Positions 5,566 to 7,165 of a DNA stretch of 7,165 nt are shown piece by piece; positions within the stretch are counted from its first letter, which is position 1; the number at the start of each line of letters is the position of its first letter. The stretch is taken from positions 1 to 7,165 of the forward strand of contig JAITCP010000033.1 of NCBI GenBank assembly GCA_031283025.1. The letters are read 5' to 3'. The notes under the pieces were generated by a model. It made no database searches. It saw only the letters and a program-made list of their open reading frames with translations, and was not told the origin of the DNA. The position numbers were made by a program, and so were the translations under genes. This DNA comes from Spirochaetaceae bacterium (GTDB lineage: Bacteria; Spirochaetota; Spirochaetia; Treponematales; Breznakiellaceae).

Positions 5566-5654
5566 CATTTGTTCTTGTGTCTGTTTTTTCTGAGCTTTTT
5601 CTTGCGTTTGTGGGTTGCAATCTTTCTGAGTTTGCGTTTTCTTCCGCAGGGCAC
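5565..5654 (-). CDS. Small basic COX24/AURKAIP1-type (mS38-like) ribosome-associated protein, 29 aa
   Basis: This gene is short enough to be missed by ordinary length cut-offs. From GTG at 5654 it encodes 29 residues, more than half of them Lys, Arg or His. It reads MPCGRKRKLRKIATHKRKKK and then ends LRKNRHKNK. The ATHKRKKKLRKNRHK pattern is that of the COX24_C / AURKAIP1 domain (formerly DUF1713), found in mitochondrial small-subunit protein mS38 and in short bacterial proteins (Bacteroidetes, spirochaetes) of just this length. Such proteins are thought to lie in rRNA of the small subunit; that role is inferred by family. AAGGAG overlaps the miaA stop and is followed eight bases later by GTG, so translation is well supported. 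It sits 12 bases after miaA and 23 before folP. Confidence 0.88.
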   Translation of the reverse strand: MPCGRKRKLRKIATHKRKKKLRKNRHKNK

Positions 5655-5662
5655 TTCATCCT

Positions 5663-5668
5663 CTCCTT
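5663..5668 (-). promoter_or_regulatory. Strong ribosome binding site of the 29-codon gene
   Basis: AAGGAG, overlapping the TAA stop of miaA, lies eight bases upstream of the GTG at 5654. It is the best Shine-Dalgarno in the operon. It decides for GTG in the basic-protein frame over the ATG at 5659, which lies too close and in a frame unlike any known protein. Confidence 0.75.
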
Positions 5669-6632
5669 AAGGGTTATGATTCACTAAAGTATGAATGAGT
5701 GAGGATAAAAGGTCAAGGGTCTTTTGACGATCCTGGCCGGGAAGCAGTACCGCATCCATACTGGAAAAAAAGGTTTCCTGCCGTTTGGCATAGCGGCGGC
5801 TGTTCCGGGCAACCAGGGCCTTTACCCCTTCCGTGTCTTTGCTGAGTACGGCCTTTCCGTTTTCCCCGTCCGGTACAAAGAATTCCCGGTACCCGATTGC
5901 CCGTAATCCCGGAGCCTGCGGGCCATAACCCTGTTCAAATAGCCGGGTTACCTCCCCGGCCAGCCCCCGGCGGAACATTTCCTCACAGCGTTCGTCAATC
6001 AGGCGGTACAGTTCTTCCCGCTGCCTTTGTATTCCGGCAACGGCAAAGCGGTAGGCAGGGCGGGGGATACTGCCCGTTGCAAAGGCGCTCAAGGGAAGGC
6101 CCCCTGCACGGCACACTTCCAGGGCACGGAGGAGTCTGTAGGCATCGTTCACATGGATACGCCCCGCAGATACGGGGTCCAGCCGGGCCAGTTCTTCCAA
6201 AAGCGCCGCCGGCCCTTTTTGGGAAAGCTCCTTTTTTAAGGATTCCCGCACGGCTGGATTTGAAGGGGGCGCCTGGGGAAGGCCGAAGATAAAGTTTTTC
6301 AGGTAAAAGCCTGTTCCCCCGGCAATGACCGGCAAGGCGCCCCGGCCCGTAATTTCCTCGCAGGCCGCATCGGCCAGGCGGACAAAATCACCCGCATTGA
6401 ATTGTTCGTCGGGGTTCCGTATGTCGATCAGGTGGTGGGGAAGCCGTTCACGCAGGGCAGGCTCCGGCTTGGCCGTCCCAATGTCCATGCCCCGGTACAC
6501 CTGCATTGAATCGGCGGAAATGATTTCCGCCCGGCAACGCGCCCCCGCTCCGGTAAAGAGTTCTTCCAGCAGGGCAGTTTTGCCCGAAGCGGTGGGACCA
6601 AAGAGAACAAGAACCGGTATTGCGTTTTCCAC
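5667..6632 (-). CDS. miaA: tRNA dimethylallyltransferase MiaA
   Basis: MiaA adds a dimethylallyl group to N6 of adenosine 37, next to the anticodon in tRNAs reading codons that begin with U; this is the first step toward ms2i6A. The 321-residue protein has the full family pattern: P-loop GPTASGKT (12-19), SADSMQVYRGMDIGTAKP (39-56), HHLIDIRNPDEQFNAGDF (66-83), GGTGFYLKNFI (105-115), LRAIGYREF in the C-terminal half, and RRYAKRQETFF (near residue 285), equivalent to the usual R-x-Y-A-K-R-Q-x-T-W-F. The start is GTG at 6632, just ahead of the family's first strand; it has no clear Shine-Dalgarno. An AGAGG sits 16 bases away inside a hairpin arm, too far for normal use. The stop lies 12 bases before the small COX24-type gene. 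The 168-bp spacer to rpoZ holds four hairpins and no convincing promoter, so it is probably read through from rpoZ. Confidence 0.96.
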   Translation of the reverse strand: MENAIPVLVLFGPTASGKTALLEELFTGAGARCRAEIISADSMQVYRGMDIGTAKPEPALRERLPHHLIDIRNPDEQFNAGDFVRLADAACEEITGRGALPVIAGGTGFYLKNFIFGLPQAPPSNPAVRESLKKELSQKGPAALLEELARLDPVSAGRIHVNDAYRLLRALEVCRAGGLPLSAFATGSIPRPAYRFAVAGIQRQREELYRLIDERCEEMFRRGLAGEVTRLFEQGYGPQAPGLRAIGYREFFVPDGENGKAVLSKDTEGVKALVARNSRRYAKRQETFFSSMDAVLLPGQDRQKTLDLLSSLIHTLVNHNP

Positions 6633-6644
6633 TTATTAAAGTTG

Positions 6645-6679
6645 GGAACCTCTAAAAACCCGTTGTTTTTAGAGGTTCC
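6645..6679. repeat. Hairpin 1 of the rpoZ-miaA spacer (15-bp arms)
   Basis: GGAACCTCTAAAAAC (6645-6659) and GTTTTTAGAGGTTCC (6665-6679) are perfect inverted copies around a five-base loop. The stem begins 12 bases upstream of the miaA GTG. The core CTCTAAAAAC recurs in the hairpin at 6730-6759. Confidence 0.75.
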
Positions 6680-6685
6680 TTTGCA

Positions 6686-6711
6686 GTTTCTCGCCCTTTG
6701 GGCTGCGAAAC
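6686..6711. repeat. Hairpin 2 of the rpoZ-miaA spacer (interrupted stem)
   Basis: GTTTC (6686-6690) pairs with GAAAC (6707-6711), and GCCC (6693-6696) with GGGC (6700-6703), around a TTT loop, with a small internal loop between. It is weaker than its neighbours and unrelated to the CTCTAAAAAC repeat. Confidence 0.4.
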
Positions 6712-6729
6712 GTGCGTTTTTAAGCGGTT

Positions 6730-6759
6730 AATCTCTAAAAACTGAAGTTTTTAGAGATT
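6730..6759. repeat. Hairpin 3 of the rpoZ-miaA spacer (13-14-bp arms)
   Basis: AATCTCTAAAAACT (6730-6743) and AGTTTTTAGAGATT (6746-6759) are perfect inverted copies, most naturally folding as a 13-bp stem with a TGAA loop. The core matches hairpin 1, with T for C in the arm, so the two are copies of one repeat. No T-run follows on either strand. Confidence 0.75.
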
Positions 6760-6764
6760 CCCAG

Positions 6765-6792
6765 TTGTTCAAACACTTCAGTTTTTGAACAA
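6765..6792. repeat. Hairpin 4, directly after rpoZ (9-bp arms)
   Basis: TTGTTCAAA (6765-6773) pairs with TTTGAACAA (6784-6792) around a 10-base loop, starting eight bases after the rpoZ stop. It could act as a weak terminator or a 3' stabiliser for rpoZ message. There is no U-run after it on the coding strand, so read-through into miaA is likely. Confidence 0.55.
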
Positions 6793-6800
6793 GTCTATTG

Positions 6801-7004
6801 TTAAATGGCTGAACTGTCCTCAAGGCGGAAATCTATTTCTTTGGTAAAAACCTGTTGAGCGGCCAAAGAAACCACCTTGCCTTCGTTTTCTTCCACTTCA
6901 GGATCACTCAGCATGGAAAGCTGGAATGCCCGGTGGGAAGCGGCGCAGGTTATTTCATACATATTTTCATCGTATCCGATAAGTTGTTCCAGGGGAAAAA
7001 TCAT
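6801..7004 (-). CDS. rpoZ: RNA polymerase omega subunit (divergent, 67 aa)
   Basis: Omega is the small subunit that helps the beta' subunit fold and join the polymerase core. This 67-residue protein has the omega layout. A short N-terminal helix (FPLEQLIGYDENMYEITCAASHRAFQL) matches the usual N-R-[FY]-x-L-x-x-x-A-A-x-R-A-x-Q-[LM] region, with Tyr16, the Ala pair, His-Arg-Ala and Gln. Next comes the acidic stretch PEVEENEGKVVSLAAQQVFTKEI, which matches the P-x-x-E-E-x-x-K-x-x-x-[IV]-A-L-x-E-I part. It lacks the long C-terminal tail of E. coli omega. The match is by pattern and not strong in identity, so a search is wanted. ATG 7004 gives the right distance to the conserved part. There is no Shine-Dalgarno before it, and a good promoter abuts it. 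Confidence 0.78.
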   Translation of the reverse strand: MIFPLEQLIGYDENMYEITCAASHRAFQLSMLSDPEVEENEGKVVSLAAQQVFTKEIDFRLEDSSAI

Positions 7005-7010
7005 GAAGAA

Positions 7011-7039
7011 AATATACTACTATTTGCTGGTTATGTAAA
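7011..7039 (-). promoter_or_regulatory. Predicted sigma-70 promoter of the rpoZ operon
   Basis: On the minus strand TTTACA (7034-7039) and TATATT (7011-7016) are 17 bases apart, one of the best sigma-70-type matches in the window. Only six bases (TTCTTC) separate the -10 box from the rpoZ ATG, so the transcript would start at about the A of the ATG. This agrees with the absence of a ribosome binding site. It is the only convincing promoter upstream of the whole nine-gene block. Confidence 0.6.
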
Positions 7040-7127
7040 GGGGGTCCCCGCAAATATACCCGCCATCGAACAAACGCTCCGGCCTTTTACCCTGCTTCAC
7101 CATGGGCGGTCATGGCATTAGTTTACG

Positions 7128-7141
7128 GACGCTTTGGCGTC
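7128..7141. repeat. Short GACGC-TTTG-GCGTC hairpin at the right end
   Basis: GACGC (7128-7132) and GCGTC (7137-7141) are inverted copies around TTTG. The bases 7121-7134 also resemble the terminator region at 790-810. The rest of 7040-7165 shows no gene that can be supported: the minus frames are all closed by stops, and no upstream gene's C-terminus can be recognised. Confidence 0.35.
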
Positions 7142-7165
7142 GCATTTCCTGTCCCATGCCGAATG

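Noticed and set aside
5557..5659. ATG at 5659 as the start of the small gene downstream of miaA
   Set aside because: It is in a different frame from the COX24-type sequence, lies only three bases from the Shine-Dalgarno core, and encodes nothing recognisable.
6855..7121. An 88-codon plus-strand frame opposite rpoZ
   Set aside because: It overlaps the omega gene and its promoter on the other strand, and its translation shows no recognisable domain.
7102..7165. A plus-strand ATG at 7102 opening a frame to the right edge
   Set aside because: Only 21 codons are visible, without a ribosome binding site or recognisable sequence; it cannot be supported.

Overview
The window reads as a chromosomal housekeeping block from a bacterium of middling GC content. 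It is most likely a spirochaete of the Treponema group. That assignment is an inference from the protein sequences (the form of the dihydropteroate synthase, the DUF2225 protein, the short divergent omega subunit and a 29-residue COX24-type protein); no 16S or other decisive marker is present. All supported genes lie on the minus strand, so they are read from the right end of the window to the left.

In transcription order the main block is: a good sigma-70-type promoter (7011-7039); rpoZ, the omega subunit of RNA polymerase; a 168-bp spacer packed with four hairpins, two sharing one repeat core; miaA, tRNA A37 dimethylallyltransferase; an easily missed 29-codon gene for a very basic COX24/AURKAIP1-type (mS38-like) ribosome-associated protein; a perfect 10-bp-arm palindrome; folP, dihydropteroate synthase; cdaA, diadenylate cyclase; cdaR/ybbR, its membrane-anchored partner; acpS, holo-ACP synthase; a DUF2225 zinc-ribbon-like protein; and truA, tRNA pseudouridine synthase. 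From miaA to truA the genes touch or overlap, twice by ATGA stop/start fusions, except for the palindrome at the small-gene/folP junction. This is the layout of a single operon. It combines transcription (rpoZ), translation and tRNA modification (miaA, COX24-type protein, truA), cofactor supply (folP, acpS) and c-di-AMP signalling (cdaA-cdaR). A hairpin followed by a T-run at 764-810 is the likely operon terminator.

Left of the operon, 470-889 holds no credible gene. It contains a 14-bp palindrome, a 158-bp nested hairpin (551-708), three copies of a 30-bp repeat, a pair of ~15-bp direct repeats, a second hairpin and the terminator. It looks like a small repeat or structured element next to an accessory locus. 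At the far left (1-432) is a type II toxin-antitoxin pair: a 76-residue putative antitoxin and the first 73 codons of a PIN-domain toxin that runs off the window edge.

The best candidates for something not yet described are the 158-bp hairpin with its 30-bp repeats, the hairpin array between rpoZ and miaA, the palindrome abutting folP, and two promoters placed so close to their ATG that the transcripts would be leaderless. No CRISPR array, rRNA, tRNA, insertion-sequence transposase or prophage gene was seen.
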